A DNA stretch of 33,416 bases from Marmoricola sp. (GCA_030151765.1 JASLCW010000052.1:1-33416), one strand, 5' to 3'; shown: positions 22,544 to 30,958, counted from the stretch's first letter. Made by a program: numbers and translations. The notes: generated by a model from the sequence alone, not told the origin.

Positions 22544-23854
22544 TCAGCCCCTCGCCGCGACGGCGCCGAGCAACCGCTCGACCGCGATCCCCGCGGCGAG
22601 CAGGTGCCCGTCCGCTCCCGGTCGTCCGACCAGCTGGAGACCGACGGGCATGTCGTCGGTGCCGGGCCCGCACGGGAGCGAGATCGCGGGCTGTCCGGTC
22701 ACGTTCCAGGCCAGGGTCATCGCGCTCATGGCGCCCACGTCCCGGGCCGGCACGTAGTCGTCGAGCCGCGGCGTCGCGCGGGCGACGGTCGGCGAAGCGA
22801 TCAGGTCGAGGCCGGACGTCTCGAAGACCTCTCGCACCTGTCGACGGAAGCGGGTCTGTCCGACTCTGGCGGCGGCGAGATGGTGAGCCGGGACGAGCAG
22901 GGCGGCCGTGAGGAAGCGTCGTACGGCGTCGCTGTACTCGTCGGGACGGTCGTTGAGCGCGCTCCGATGCATCGTGGCGACACCCGTGGCGGCCAGCACG
23001 CTGAAGGCCGCTTCCGCCAGGGCCAGGTCGAGATCGATCGGACGGGTCTCCACACCGGCCTCGCGCAACCTCGTCAGCGCGCTCTCGAAGCGGCGAGCCA
23101 CCCCGGGATCGACCCCGGACAGATCGGGGATGCCGACCCGCAGACCGGTGAGTCCGACGTCGGCGACAGGCGCCATCGCGCTGACCTGCGGCAGCAGAGC
23201 GGCGGCGTCACGCGCGGAGCGGGTGACGAGTCCGACGTGGTCCAGCCCCGGAATGGTCGCCCCGGGGACGATGCCGTCCGCACTGATCCCGCCGTACGTC
23301 GGCTTGTAGCCGACCACCCCCGTGAGAGCGGCCGGGATCCGGATCGACCCGCCTGCGTCCGTCCCCACGCTGAAGATCGAGGAGCCGACCGCCACGGAGG
23401 CGCCGGAGCCGATGCTGGAACCGCCGGCGAAGCGCTCGGGGTCGCGGGGATTGCGCGTCGGCGGCGCATCGGCGCCGAGAGCCCATTCATGGCAGGCATG
23501 CGTGCCGATCAGGACCGCACCCGCCGCCCGCAAGCGCCCGACCACGGCCGCGTCGGCGCGGGCGGGTGGCACCTGGCGACGCCGCGATCCCGCCCTCGTG
23601 GGCACGCCGAGCACGGCCAGCGTGTCCTTGACCCCGAAGGGAATCCCGTGGAGCGGGCCGCGCGGTCCCCCGTTGTCGAGGCGGGCCGCGGTGGCGAGCG
23701 CCTCCGTCGCCGCGACGTGCACATAAGCCCTCGTCGACGGCTCCGACTGCTCCAGCCGGTCGAGAACGGCACGGGTCACCTCGGTGGCGCTCACCTCACG
23801 ACGACGCAGCAAGCCGGAGAGACCGACGAGGTCCTGGTCAGCCAGGCTGGACAT
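22544..23854 (-). CDS. Amidase-signature (GatA/AtzE-like) amidohydrolase 1
   Basis: A 436-residue amidase-signature enzyme with the Ser-cisSer-Lys triad: Lys76 (FGVKDTL), Ser146 (FAGGSSIGSG) and nucleophile Ser170 (GTDAGGSIRIPAA). Such enzymes hydrolyse C-N bonds of amides or ureides. It lacks the extra C-terminal domain of allophanate hydrolases and has the compact size of AtzE-type or broad amidases. It overlaps the end of the preceding amidase gene by 17 bases. Together with the GatC/AtzG-like small protein at 29863 it may form a two-subunit amidase. Its substrate could be an amide or carbamoyl group generated before or after hydantoin opening; this cannot be decided from sequence. Confidence 0.87.
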   Translation of the reverse strand: MSSLADQDLVGLSGLLRRREVSATEVTRAVLDRLEQSEPSTRAYVHVAATEALATAARLDNGGPRGPLHGIPFGVKDTLAVLGVPTRAGSRRRQVPPARADAAVVGRLRAAGAVLIGTHACHEWALGADAPPTRNPRDPERFAGGSSIGSGASVAVGSSIFSVGTDAGGSIRIPAALTGVVGYKPTYGGISADGIVPGATIPGLDHVGLVTRSARDAAALLPQVSAMAPVADVGLTGLRVGIPDLSGVDPGVARRFESALTRLREAGVETRPIDLDLALAEAAFSVLAATGVATMHRSALNDRPDEYSDAVRRFLTAALLVPAHHLAAARVGQTRFRRQVREVFETSGLDLIASPTVARATPRLDDYVPARDVGAMSAMTLAWNVTGQPAISLPCGPGTDDMPVGLQLVGRPGADGHLLAAGIAVERLLGAVAARG

Positions 23855-25178
23855 CTCGGATCACCGCCTCCGCCGCGGCGGAGACCTGGAGGAGGCGCTC
23901 CTCCGCACCGTGGAGCCCGAGGAGCTGCATCCCGATCGGCAGACCCGAGGATGTCGCGAGGCCGGGCAGCGACAGCGCCGGCCGATCGGCGATGTTCGCC
24001 CACGCGTTGAAGAGGTTGTAGTCGCCGCTGCGCGGGTTCAGGCGCAGTCCGTCGCGCAATTGCGGCGCGATCGGCATCGTCGGCGTCAGGATCACGTCGA
24101 GCTGCCGCGTCGCATAGAGCTCGTCGAGCCTGACGGTCAGGAGACGACGGGCGAACCGGGCGGCCTCGACCGCCTGGGCGGGCACGAGCAGGCCCGTGGT
24201 CAGCAACTGCCGGGTCCGGTCGCCGTACCGCTCCCCCTGCCGGGCGAGGGAGGCCCGATGGACGGTGCCCGCCTCGGCGGTGAAGATCAGGTTCGCGGCG
24301 GGAAGTGCCCGGTCGAGCCATCCCAGGTCCAGCGGTACGAGGGCGGCTCCGGCCGCAACGAGTCCCTCGACGGTGCGAGCGAAACTGCGGGCCACCTCGT
24401 CGTCGAGACGGTCGCCGTGCATCTGGCCGTCGTAGCCGATCCGTACGCCGGCCAGGTCGACCGCGCGCAACCGGCACGGTGCACCCGGCTGTCTCAACAG
24501 GGCGTCCGTCAGCACCGCTGCGTCACCGACGGTGCGTGTCAGCCAGCCGACCCGGTCGAGCGTCGAGCTGCACGGCACCATGCCGTGACGGCTCACCAGG
24601 TGCGCGGTGGGGATCATTCCGGTGACACCGTTCGCGGACGCCGGCCGGCGTACCGAGCCGACGGAGTCGGAGCCGATCGCGAACATCGACGTTCCCCGCG
24701 CCACCGAGACGGCGGAGCCGACACTCGAGCCGCCCGGGTCGTAGCGGCGGTCCCGCGCGTTGACGGTCGGCGGATCGACCTGCCCGCAGGCGAACTCCTG
24801 GGTGCTCTGCTTGCCGAGCAGGATCGCGCCGCGCTCCCGCAGCCGCCGGACGACCCAGGAGTCGAAGGCGGGCACGTGGCCCTGCAGCGCGCGCGAGCCG
24901 GCCTCCATGGGCATCCCCGCGACGGAGAGCGTGTCCTTGACCCCGAAGGGGATGCCGTGCAAGGGCGACCGGGCATCACCCCGCGCCAACTCCGCATCCG
25001 CCCGCCGGGCCGAGGCGATCGCGCCCTCGCGGTCGACGTACACGAAGGCTCCGGTCTCGTCGGCGGCGATCGCGTCGAGGTGGCGCTGGACCAGCTCCAC
25101 CGCGCTGACCGATCTCGATCGCAGCTCTTCGGCGGTGTCGGCGATGCCGAGCGTCACGAGATCGGCGGCAGCGTTCAC
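23838..25178 (-). CDS. Amidase-signature (GatA/AtzE-like) amidohydrolase 2
   Basis: A 446-residue paralogue of the next gene with triad Lys81 (FGVKDTL), Ser151 (DPGGSSVGSA) and Ser175 (GSDSVGSVRRPAS). The nucleophile loop DSVGS differs from the DAGGS loop of amidase 1, so the two probably differ in substrate rather than being redundant. The start is GTG 25178, overlapping the permease stop (GTGA); longer in-frame versions would be antisense-like extensions into the permease gene. Located between the NitT/TauT-type importer and amidase 1, it is co-transcribed with both. Call by family only. Confidence 0.86.
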   Translation of the reverse strand: MNAAADLVTLGIADTAEELRSRSVSAVELVQRHLDAIAADETGAFVYVDREGAIASARRADAELARGDARSPLHGIPFGVKDTLSVAGMPMEAGSRALQGHVPAFDSWVVRRLRERGAILLGKQSTQEFACGQVDPPTVNARDRRYDPGGSSVGSAVSVARGTSMFAIGSDSVGSVRRPASANGVTGMIPTAHLVSRHGMVPCSSTLDRVGWLTRTVGDAAVLTDALLRQPGAPCRLRAVDLAGVRIGYDGQMHGDRLDDEVARSFARTVEGLVAAGAALVPLDLGWLDRALPAANLIFTAEAGTVHRASLARQGERYGDRTRQLLTTGLLVPAQAVEAARFARRLLTVRLDELYATRQLDVILTPTMPIAPQLRDGLRLNPRSGDYNLFNAWANIADRPALSLPGLATSSGLPIGMQLLGLHGAEERLLQVSAAAEAVIRDVQPG

Positions 25179-26071
25179 CCGCGCCCCCCGCCCGGGACCC
25201 AGGCCAGGAGCGGACGGCAGATCAGGTTGAAGATCAGGAAGCTCACCGATGCCAGCAGCAGGAAGATCAGGGCGACCACGAGCATCCGGTCCAGCAGCGC
25301 GAACTGGTTGGCCTGCGCCTCGATGTATCCGAGGCCGCTCTGCACGCCGAGGAATTCGGCGCCCACGACCGCACTCCAGGACCAGCCGAGGCTGAAGAAG
25401 ACGGTGCTCCGCAGCTCCGGCAGGGTGGCCGGCAGTACGACGGTGGCGTAGCTGCGGACCTTTCCCGCTCCGAGTGCCTTCGCGTTCTGCAGGTAGATCG
25501 GCGGGACATTGCGGATCGCGTTGAGCATGCCGACGAAGAAGACGACGCCGTTGGTGTAGACCATGAAGATCACGACGCCCTTGAACGAGATCCCGAACCA
25601 CAGCTGGAAGAGGGGGATCAGCGCGAGAGCGGGCAGCATCCTGAGCATGTTGGCCGGTCCCTCGAGGAAACGGGCCAGCCACTTGGACGAGGCCACGGCG
25701 ATCGCCAGGACGAAGCCGACCAGGGCACCGCCCACGAGACCGATGAGCAGCCGTCCCCACGTGATGGCCGAGGCGGACGCCAGGACCGAGAAGGCGCCGC
25801 CGTACGAGCCCTTGGCGCCGCCGTCGGCGGCGCTCAGGCCCATCCCGTCACCGCCGTAGTTGGCCATCGCCGGGAAGGCCTTGGTGATGATCCATCCCCA
25901 GCCCGGCACGAGCGGGCTGGCCGATCCCTTGGTGTCACCGGAGAAGGCGAGCGACAGCAGTTGCCAGCCGACCGCCGCGCCGACGAGGACGATCGCGGAG
26001 ATCAGCCCGTGCCGCCACCGGGTCGCCCGGCGCGGTGCCGCGGCGGCGGCACGCGGAGCGATCGCGCTCAT
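25175..26071 (-). CDS. ABC transporter permease (NitT/TauT type) B
   Basis: A 298-residue membrane permease of the nitrate/sulfonate/taurine (SsuC/TauC) family. A basic alanine-rich N-terminus precedes the first membrane segment at about 24-43; five further hydrophobic segments follow. The cytoplasmic coupling region YLQNAKALGAGKVRSYATVVLPATLPEL (about 192-219) is the conserved EAA-type loop. It overlaps the ATPase stop by four bases. There are two different permease genes in this operon, so the pore is probably a heterodimer. The family imports anions and heterocyclic compounds including pyrimidine-like rings, which suits an island that opens cyclic ureides. Confidence 0.87.
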   Translation of the reverse strand: MSAIAPRAAAAAPRRATRWRHGLISAIVLVGAAVGWQLLSLAFSGDTKGSASPLVPGWGWIITKAFPAMANYGGDGMGLSAADGGAKGSYGGAFSVLASASAITWGRLLIGLVGGALVGFVLAIAVASSKWLARFLEGPANMLRMLPALALIPLFQLWFGISFKGVVIFMVYTNGVVFFVGMLNAIRNVPPIYLQNAKALGAGKVRSYATVVLPATLPELRSTVFFSLGWSWSAVVGAEFLGVQSGLGYIEAQANQFALLDRMLVVALIFLLLASVSFLIFNLICRPLLAWVPGGGRG

Positions 26072-26853
26072 GACGCGGTCGCCGTTCCGCTCACGCCCTT
26101 CTCGAGGCCGAGGTGACGCAGGAGCAGGTGCTTCTGGGCGATGACCTCGGGCCGGGCCAGGTCGTCGATGTCGCGCGGCCGGGGCATGTCGATGCGCAGG
26201 TCCTCGACGACACCGCTGTCCCGGATCACGACGATGCGGTCCGCCAGCGTCAGCGCCTCGTCCACGTCATGGGTCACGAAGATGACGGTGCGGTTCGCGC
26301 CCTCCTCCCGCGCCCAGAGGTCGAGCAGCACGGAGTGGAGCTGTCGCTTGGTCACATAGTCGAGCGCCGAGAAGGGCTCGTCCAGGAGCAGCACCTCGCC
26401 ACCGTTCGCGAAGACCGTCGCAACGGCCACGCGCTTGAGCATGCCGCCGGAGAGCTCACGCGGCCACGACTTCTCGACCGCCGACAGGCCGACCGCGTCG
26501 AGGTACTTGCGCGCCACCGCACGTCGCTCGTCCTTCGCCATGCCACGAGCACGCAGGCCGTACTCGATATTGCGGATCACCCGCATCCACGGGAAGACGG
26601 AGTCCTTCTGGAAGACCATGCCGCGGTCGGGTCCGGGGCCGGTGATCGGCTTTCCGTTGGAGAGCAGTTCGCCCTCGCTCGGCTCGAGCAGTCCGGAGAT
26701 GAGGTTCAGCAGGGTCGTCTTGCCGTGGCCCGAGGGCCCGATCAGGCAGACGAACTCGCCGTCCTGGAAGTCGATGTTGATGTTCTCGAGGGCGTTGACG
26801 ATCGAACCGTCCGACCGCGTGAATCGCCGGCTGACATTGCGCAACTCGATCAA
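26068..26853 (-). CDS. ABC transporter ATP-binding protein (NitT/TauT type)
   Basis: A 261-residue single-domain ATPase of the SsuB/TauB/NrtD family. Walker A GPSGHGKTT (residues 39-47), Q-loop MVFQKDSVFPWM (about 79-90), signature ELSGGMLKRVAVA (about 133-145), Walker B VLLLDEPFSALD and switch histidine in VTHDVDEAL are all intact. The start appears to be TTG 26853, with AAGGAA about five bases upstream; no ATG lies nearby in frame. A 51-base gap separates it from the preceding permease, and its stop overlaps permease B. It powers the importer formed with the lipoprotein at 28199. Confidence 0.92.
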   Translation of the reverse strand: MIELRNVSRRFTRSDGSIVNALENINIDFQDGEFVCLIGPSGHGKTTLLNLISGLLEPSEGELLSNGKPITGPGPDRGMVFQKDSVFPWMRVIRNIEYGLRARGMAKDERRAVARKYLDAVGLSAVEKSWPRELSGGMLKRVAVATVFANGGEVLLLDEPFSALDYVTKRQLHSVLLDLWAREEGANRTVIFVTHDVDEALTLADRIVVIRDSGVVEDLRIDMPRPRDIDDLARPEVIAQKHLLLRHLGLEKGVSGTATAS

Positions 26854-26904
26854 GGCAGTTCCTTAGCTTCCGTAGTTTTCGGGGTGGATCGGTGAGGCAC
26901 GGGA

Positions 26905-27720
26905 TCAGCCCTTCCAGCGAGTGACGTAGCGCACGAAGAGCATGACCACGACGTCCGTCGCCACCGCGACGATGCAGAGCAGCAGCAGCTGCGCCATGAC
27001 CCCGACGGTGTCGAGGCTCCCGCCGAGCAGCTTGATGACCAGCCCGACTCCGCGATCGGAGCCCATCACCTCGGTGACCGCCGCGAGCCCCCAGGCGCCG
27101 CCGAGCGAGAGCCGCAGGCCGGCCAGCGCCTCGGGTACGACGGAGGGCGCCAGCACGGTGCGGACGACCAGTGCCTTCGACGCACCCAGGGAGGTCGCGT
27201 TGGTCGGGAGGATCGGGTCGATGTTGAGTGCCGCCCGCTGCGAGTACAGGGTCAGTACGACGGCCGTGTAGAAGACCAGCACGAGCAGGTGCCCACCGCG
27301 GCCGGTCCCGAACCAGATCAGGAAGAAGGGCGCGGTGACCAGGATCGGCAGCGTGATCGCGGCTCCGACGAGCGGGTCGACGATGAGTCGCAGCACCGCG
27401 GACCTCGATGTCACGAGGCCGACGAGGACGCCGATGACCGTCCCGATGAGCACGGCGAGATAGACATTCTGCATCGTGTAGAAGAGATTCGGCCACAGCC
27501 CGGTGTACTCGAGCTGGTTGCCCACGAGCGGCGGTACGTCGTTGAACCACTCGAACATCCGGCCGACGACGGTTCCCACCGATGGGATCCGGGTGTCGTC
27601 GGTGAACATCGACCCGATCTGCCACACGGCGAAGAAGGCGACCAGCCCGAGCAGTCCGAGCGATCGCTCCGCGGCACCCCGGAACCATGCACGCATTTGC
27701 ATGCCGTCCCCACCCGCCAT
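26905..27720 (-). CDS. ABC transporter permease (NitT/TauT type) A
   Basis: A 271-residue membrane permease with about six hydrophobic segments beginning near residue 19. The EAA-type coupling loop LPTNATSLGASKALVVRTVLAPSVVPEAL (about 172-200) is present. It belongs to the same family as the permease at 25175 but is clearly a different sequence. ATG 27720 overlaps the upstream GAF gene stop (TGATG), so it is translationally coupled to it; an ATG a few codons later is an alternative. Confidence 0.86.
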   Translation of the reverse strand: MAGGDGMQMRAWFRGAAERSLGLLGLVAFFAVWQIGSMFTDDTRIPSVGTVVGRMFEWFNDVPPLVGNQLEYTGLWPNLFYTMQNVYLAVLIGTVIGVLVGLVTSRSAVLRLIVDPLVGAAITLPILVTAPFFLIWFGTGRGGHLLVLVFYTAVVLTLYSQRAALNIDPILPTNATSLGASKALVVRTVLAPSVVPEALAGLRLSLGGAWGLAAVTEVMGSDRGVGLVIKLLGGSLDTVGVMAQLLLLCIVAVATDVVVMLFVRYVTRWKG

Positions 27721-28184
27721 CAGGCGCTACCTCCTCGTCGGACGTCGCCGGCCAGCAGCGTCTCCACCACCTGCTCGGCATTCTTGACCAAGGCGATCTC
27801 CGCATCGGTCCAGGTACGGGGCCGGCCCGCCTGGTGGACGGAGAGAGCTCCGCCCACCAGGCCGGCCAGCTTGATCGGCGCCACCATCTGGGCACGTACG
27901 CCGTACACGTCCATCAGCGCAGCGGGCGGGCGGATCGGGTCGGTGCGACAGTCGTTCTGCACCAGCACCTCCCCCGTGCTCATGACGTGCGGATAGGTCA
28001 TCTGACCGGACGTGTCCATCGGCGGTTCGTCGGCCAGCCGGACCTCACCGGCCGCGACCACCTCCGCGACGAGGCGTCCGTCGCCGTTCTCGTCGGCCAG
28101 CCGCACGGTCACGCGGCTGACCTCCAGCGCGGCTCTGAGGAGCCCGGCCGTGGCGACGAGTGCCGCGTCGAGGGCGTCGTTCAT
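27720..28184 (-). CDS. GAF domain protein
   Basis: A 154-residue stand-alone GAF-fold protein: a helix NDALDAALVATAGLLRAAL, strands around VTVRLADENG and VAEVVAAGEVRLADEPP, the VLVQNDCRTDPIRPPAALMDVYGVRAQMVAPIKLAGLVGGALSVHQ-type core (about 80-125), and a closing helix AEIALVKNAEQVVETLL. GAF domains bind small molecules; here, lodged between a binding lipoprotein and its permease, it could sense the imported compound, but no output domain is present. ATG 28184 has AGGA eight bases upstream; a GTG at 28202 overlapping the lipoprotein stop (GTGA) is an alternative start. Function unknown. Confidence 0.75.
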   Translation of the reverse strand: MNDALDAALVATAGLLRAALEVSRVTVRLADENGDGRLVAEVVAAGEVRLADEPPMDTSGQMTYPHVMSTGEVLVQNDCRTDPIRPPAALMDVYGVRAQMVAPIKLAGLVGGALSVHQAGRPRTWTDAEIALVKNAEQVVETLLAGDVRRGGSA

Positions 28185-28198
28185 CAAGAGATTCCTGC

Positions 28199-29635
28199 TC
28201 ACTTGGCTTCCGACGCCGCCTTGGCGAGGCGGTAGGCGTCCAGGTAGTCGTACCAGTCGTAGTACTGCTTCGCCTTGGTGGCGAGGTCGGCGGCGGCACC
28301 CGACGGCGGGTTGGCCTCGAGCTTGCTCAGGAGCGGCTCGGCCTGGTCGCGGTACCACTTCAGCGTCTGCCAGACCTGGCCGCCCCACATGCCGTCGTCG
28401 GGGACGATGCCGTCGGGGAGCGCCTTGGTCTCCTGCAGGCTCTTGATGTAGCCGGCGGAGGTGTTCTGGTAGTTCTCACCCGAGCTCGGGTCGGTCACGA
28501 GGCGCTTGCCCTGCTCGTCGAAGGGGATGAACGGGTCCACGCTCGTGTACGTCTCGTACAGCGACTTCGCGGTCAGGTCACCGGCCGTGTAGCTGTTGAT
28601 GAAGGGCACGGCCGCATCGAGGAGGCCGCCTTCGCCCTTGTCCTCGAGTACGGCGGCGATGGTGCGGTAGACGACCGAGGCGAACCGGAGCACGGTGTTC
28701 TGGTTCTTGTTGATGTAGTCGCTGTTCGCCGCGATGCCGATCAGAGCGGTCAGCTTCGCGAGCTGCTTGCCGTACGTCGGGTCGCTGCCGAAGCTGGCGA
28801 CCAGGTCCTTGTCGTGCAGGACCGGCGTCCAGCCCTGGCTGAGCAGGGTGACCGCGGACTGCGCGTTGGTCGGGGTCAGGTAGTTGACCTGACCGGCGCG
28901 CGCGGCGACGATCGCCTGCGGGTCGTCCAGGAGGTTGAGCGAGGGCACCTTGTCCCCGGCGATCTGGAAGGCCATGTTGATGAAGGGCCGGGTCTGGATC
29001 AGCGGCGAGGTGGTGAGCTTCTCGCCACTGTCGATCAGCGGCTTGAGGGCCGCCTGCAGGGCTTCCTTCGGCTGCATCCCCTCGGCGCGGTACTCGTCGA
29101 AGGTCTTCAGCTTCAGCTTCGGGTTGGCGAGGATGTACATGCCGTAGAAGCTGTCGGTGAAGATCGCCATCTTGAGCTTCTTCTGCGTTCGCAGCGAGCC
29201 CAGGATCGTGTTCGAGTCCATGGCCGCCATGTCGGCGGTGCCGTTGATCACGAAGGGCGTCGCGTTGTCGAAGGTCGCCTTGATTCCGTACGGCGGCGGG
29301 CTGATCTGGATACCCGCGTCCTTGAACCAGCCCTTCTGCATCGCGATCACCAACATCGAGTTGTCGGCGGCCGGGCGAAGGGCGTACTTGACGGTCACGT
29401 CGGGGATCGAGGTGCCGGACTCCGGTGCGGCCGGCTGCCAGCATCCGAAGTCGGCGCCGGCCTGACACGCCGGTGCCGGGGGCGCGCCCTCGGTGGATCC
29501 GGCCGTCGGCTTCGAGCCGCCGTCGGAGCTGCTGCTCCCACAGGCGGTGACCCCGAGGGCGAGTGCGGCGGCGGTTGTCGCGGTGACCAGCAGGCCGAGC
29601 CTGCTCCGTCCGCGCTTGCCTGTCATGGTGTTCAT
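28199..29635 (-). CDS. NitT/TauT-type substrate-binding lipoprotein
   Basis: A 478-residue extracytoplasmic binding protein with a lipoprotein signal (basic start, hydrophobic core, lipobox VTAC with Cys32) and a serine/glycine-rich linker. The mature part resembles NMT1/SsuA-like proteins: VKYALRPAADNSMLVIAMQKGWFKDAGI-type opening near 85-112 and NATPFVINGTADMAAMDSNTILG near 124-146. It is longer than usual for the family (about 320-350 residues), with an extended C-terminal part rich in Tyr/Trp (DGMWGGQVWQTLKWYRDQ, KQYYDWYDYLDAYRLAKAA). Start ATG 29635 begins the signal peptide; GGAGG lies about 11 bases upstream, and ATG 29623-29626 is possible. First gene of the ten-gene minus-strand train. 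Ligand unknown. Confidence 0.85.
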   Translation of the reverse strand: MNTMTGKRGRSRLGLLVTATTAAALALGVTACGSSSSDGGSKPTAGSTEGAPPAPACQAGADFGCWQPAAPESGTSIPDVTVKYALRPAADNSMLVIAMQKGWFKDAGIQISPPPYGIKATFDNATPFVINGTADMAAMDSNTILGSLRTQKKLKMAIFTDSFYGMYILANPKLKLKTFDEYRAEGMQPKEALQAALKPLIDSGEKLTTSPLIQTRPFINMAFQIAGDKVPSLNLLDDPQAIVAARAGQVNYLTPTNAQSAVTLLSQGWTPVLHDKDLVASFGSDPTYGKQLAKLTALIGIAANSDYINKNQNTVLRFASVVYRTIAAVLEDKGEGGLLDAAVPFINSYTAGDLTAKSLYETYTSVDPFIPFDEQGKRLVTDPSSGENYQNTSAGYIKSLQETKALPDGIVPDDGMWGGQVWQTLKWYRDQAEPLLSKLEANPPSGAAADLATKAKQYYDWYDYLDAYRLAKAASEAK

Positions 29636-29745
29636 GTGGACAGCGACCTCCAGGTCTGAGCGGGTACTGACTGAGGACGTGTCCCAGGTTCGGGCCCTGG
29701 GATCGACCACCAGCGTCGAACCACCGCGCCCTCTCACGGCCTGTT

Positions 29746-29791
29746 CGATTGCGACAAAGTCACCGAATCGCGCGGTGCGATCCTGACAACG
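29746..29791 (+). promoter_or_regulatory. Paired GACAA boxes between the binding lipoprotein and AtzG-like gene
   Basis: Box 1 is CGATTGCGACAAAG (29746-29759) and box 2 is CGATCCTGACAACG (29778-29791), 32 bases apart, with CACCG and CGGTG inverted between them. The 14-base run GCGCGGTGCGATCC is identical to the one before the D-amino-acid dehydrogenase. Box 2 is 78 bases before the AtzG-like start; box 1 is 111 bases before the lipoprotein start on the other strand. The remaining 29636-29862 spacer also holds a seven-base-pair hairpin at 29682-29702. Confidence 0.6.
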
Positions 29792-29862
29792 CCATGACCG
29801 GACGCTACCGAGTGCAATAGGCGGGACGACATCCACCGCTGCCCAAGGTCAGGAAGCTGGAC

Positions 29863-30105
29863 ATGAGCGATTCGGGAGAGCCCGCCACGCCGCCCGCCGA
29901 CAACGTGGCGCGGGTGATCGCCCTCGCCGACGTCGTGGGCCTGACGGTCCGTCCCGACGACCTACCCGCGGTCGCGGAGATCCTCGGCGGGATCCTCGCC
30001 GCCGGCGAACGACTCCAGCGGGATCTGCCGATCGACATCGTTCCCACCGAGGATCCGCACTGGCCCGACGACACCCGGACATCCGGCGGACTCACCGTGG
30101 GTTGA
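29863..30105 (+). CDS. AtzG-like (DUF4089/GatC-like) small protein
   Basis: An 80-residue protein with a predicted helical core (NVARVIALADVVGLTVRPDDLPAVAEILGGILAAGERL, about 14-51) and a short tail PIDIVPTEDPHWPDD. Spacing of the LGL-type turn, the PDDLPAVAEIL helix and the acidic-proline tail resembles AtzG, the GatC-like partner that stabilises the AtzE amidase in cyanuric acid breakdown. The likeness is by pattern only, so this is a moderate call. AGGAAG precedes ATG 29863. It is transcribed away from the transporter-amidase train but carries the island's GACAA pair 78 bases upstream, suggesting it partners one of the two amidases. Its end overlaps the convergent next gene by 14 bases. 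Confidence 0.6.
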   Translation: MSDSGEPATPPADNVARVIALADVVGLTVRPDDLPAVAEILGGILAAGERLQRDLPIDIVPTEDPHWPDDTRTSGGLTVG

Positions 30106-30958
30106 GTGCCTCCTCGGCGTGCTCGACGGCCTTGCGGGCCGCGCTGAGCCGCGAGGACGCCGTGGCACGCTCCCCGGTCAACCGCTTCTGTGCCGTTGCG
30201 GCCTTCTTCTCGTCGGCCTCGAGGGTGCGGACCCGCCTGCGGGCATCGTCGAGCTCCTTGCCGATCCGGCGCTGCTCCAGCTCCGCCTCCCCGAGCGCGG
30301 ACTCGGCTCCGGCGAACTCCTGCTCGGCCTTCGCCATCGCCGCGACCGCCTCGTCCCGGGCCTCTTCCAGGCGAGCGCGTCGTACCTCGTCGTCGTCCGG
30401 GACCAGCCGCAGCCGGGGGGCTGCCGTCGGTGTCGCCCTGACACCCGCGGCACCGGGCACCGCGAGTACGGCGTCGACGTCGAGCTCGCCCACCCCGGTC
30501 GAGGCGAAGGCGCCGACGACCATGCCGGAGCGGACCACGTCCGCGGCGACCGGATCGAGCATGGCCGCATTGAGCATCGCCTCGACCTGGTCGGCGACCG
30601 CGGGCGTGAGGCGTACGTCGTACTCCCGGGCCAGCGCGCGTGCCGTCGTGGCCAGCGCGGCGGTGAGCTGACGCCGCTGCCTGGTCAGGGCACGGAGTTC
30701 GTCACCCGCCATCGCCTCGGCGGCCTCGCGAAGGGAGGCGCCGAGTGAGAGCACCTGCCCGATCTGGTCGCTCTCCCGGCGTACCAGGAGGTTGACCGCC
30801 CAGGCGGCCACGGTCGGCTTCCGCAGGGCCTTGACCTGCTTGCCGAAGGCCTTGTCCGCGGCCGCCTTCGCGGCGGCATCGCGGGCTGCGGTGAACTCGC
30901 CGGGCGGCAGCGCGTAGAGCTGGTCGGCCTCGGTCACCAGCGGATCAGGCGAGTTCAT
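30092..30958 (-). CDS. Hypothetical coiled-coil protein
   Basis: A 288-residue protein of a type common in actinobacteria but without a function I recognise. The N-terminal half is helical with LYALPPGEFTAARDAAAKAA (about 15-34) and RKPTVAAWAVNLLVRRE (about 46-62); residues about 200-285 form a long charged coiled coil rich in Glu, Ala, Arg and Lys (EEARDEAVAAMAKAEQEF, RRIGKELDDARRRVRTLE). No signal peptide or membrane segment. ATG 30958 overlaps the pncC stop by 14 bases, so the two are coupled. Confidence 0.75.
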   Translation of the reverse strand: MNSPDPLVTEADQLYALPPGEFTAARDAAAKAAADKAFGKQVKALRKPTVAAWAVNLLVRRESDQIGQVLSLGASLREAAEAMAGDELRALTRQRRQLTAALATTARALAREYDVRLTPAVADQVEAMLNAAMLDPVAADVVRSGMVVGAFASTGVGELDVDAVLAVPGAAGVRATPTAAPRLRLVPDDDEVRRARLEEARDEAVAAMAKAEQEFAGAESALGEAELEQRRIGKELDDARRRVRTLEADEKKAATAQKRLTGERATASSRLSAARKAVEHAEEALNPR

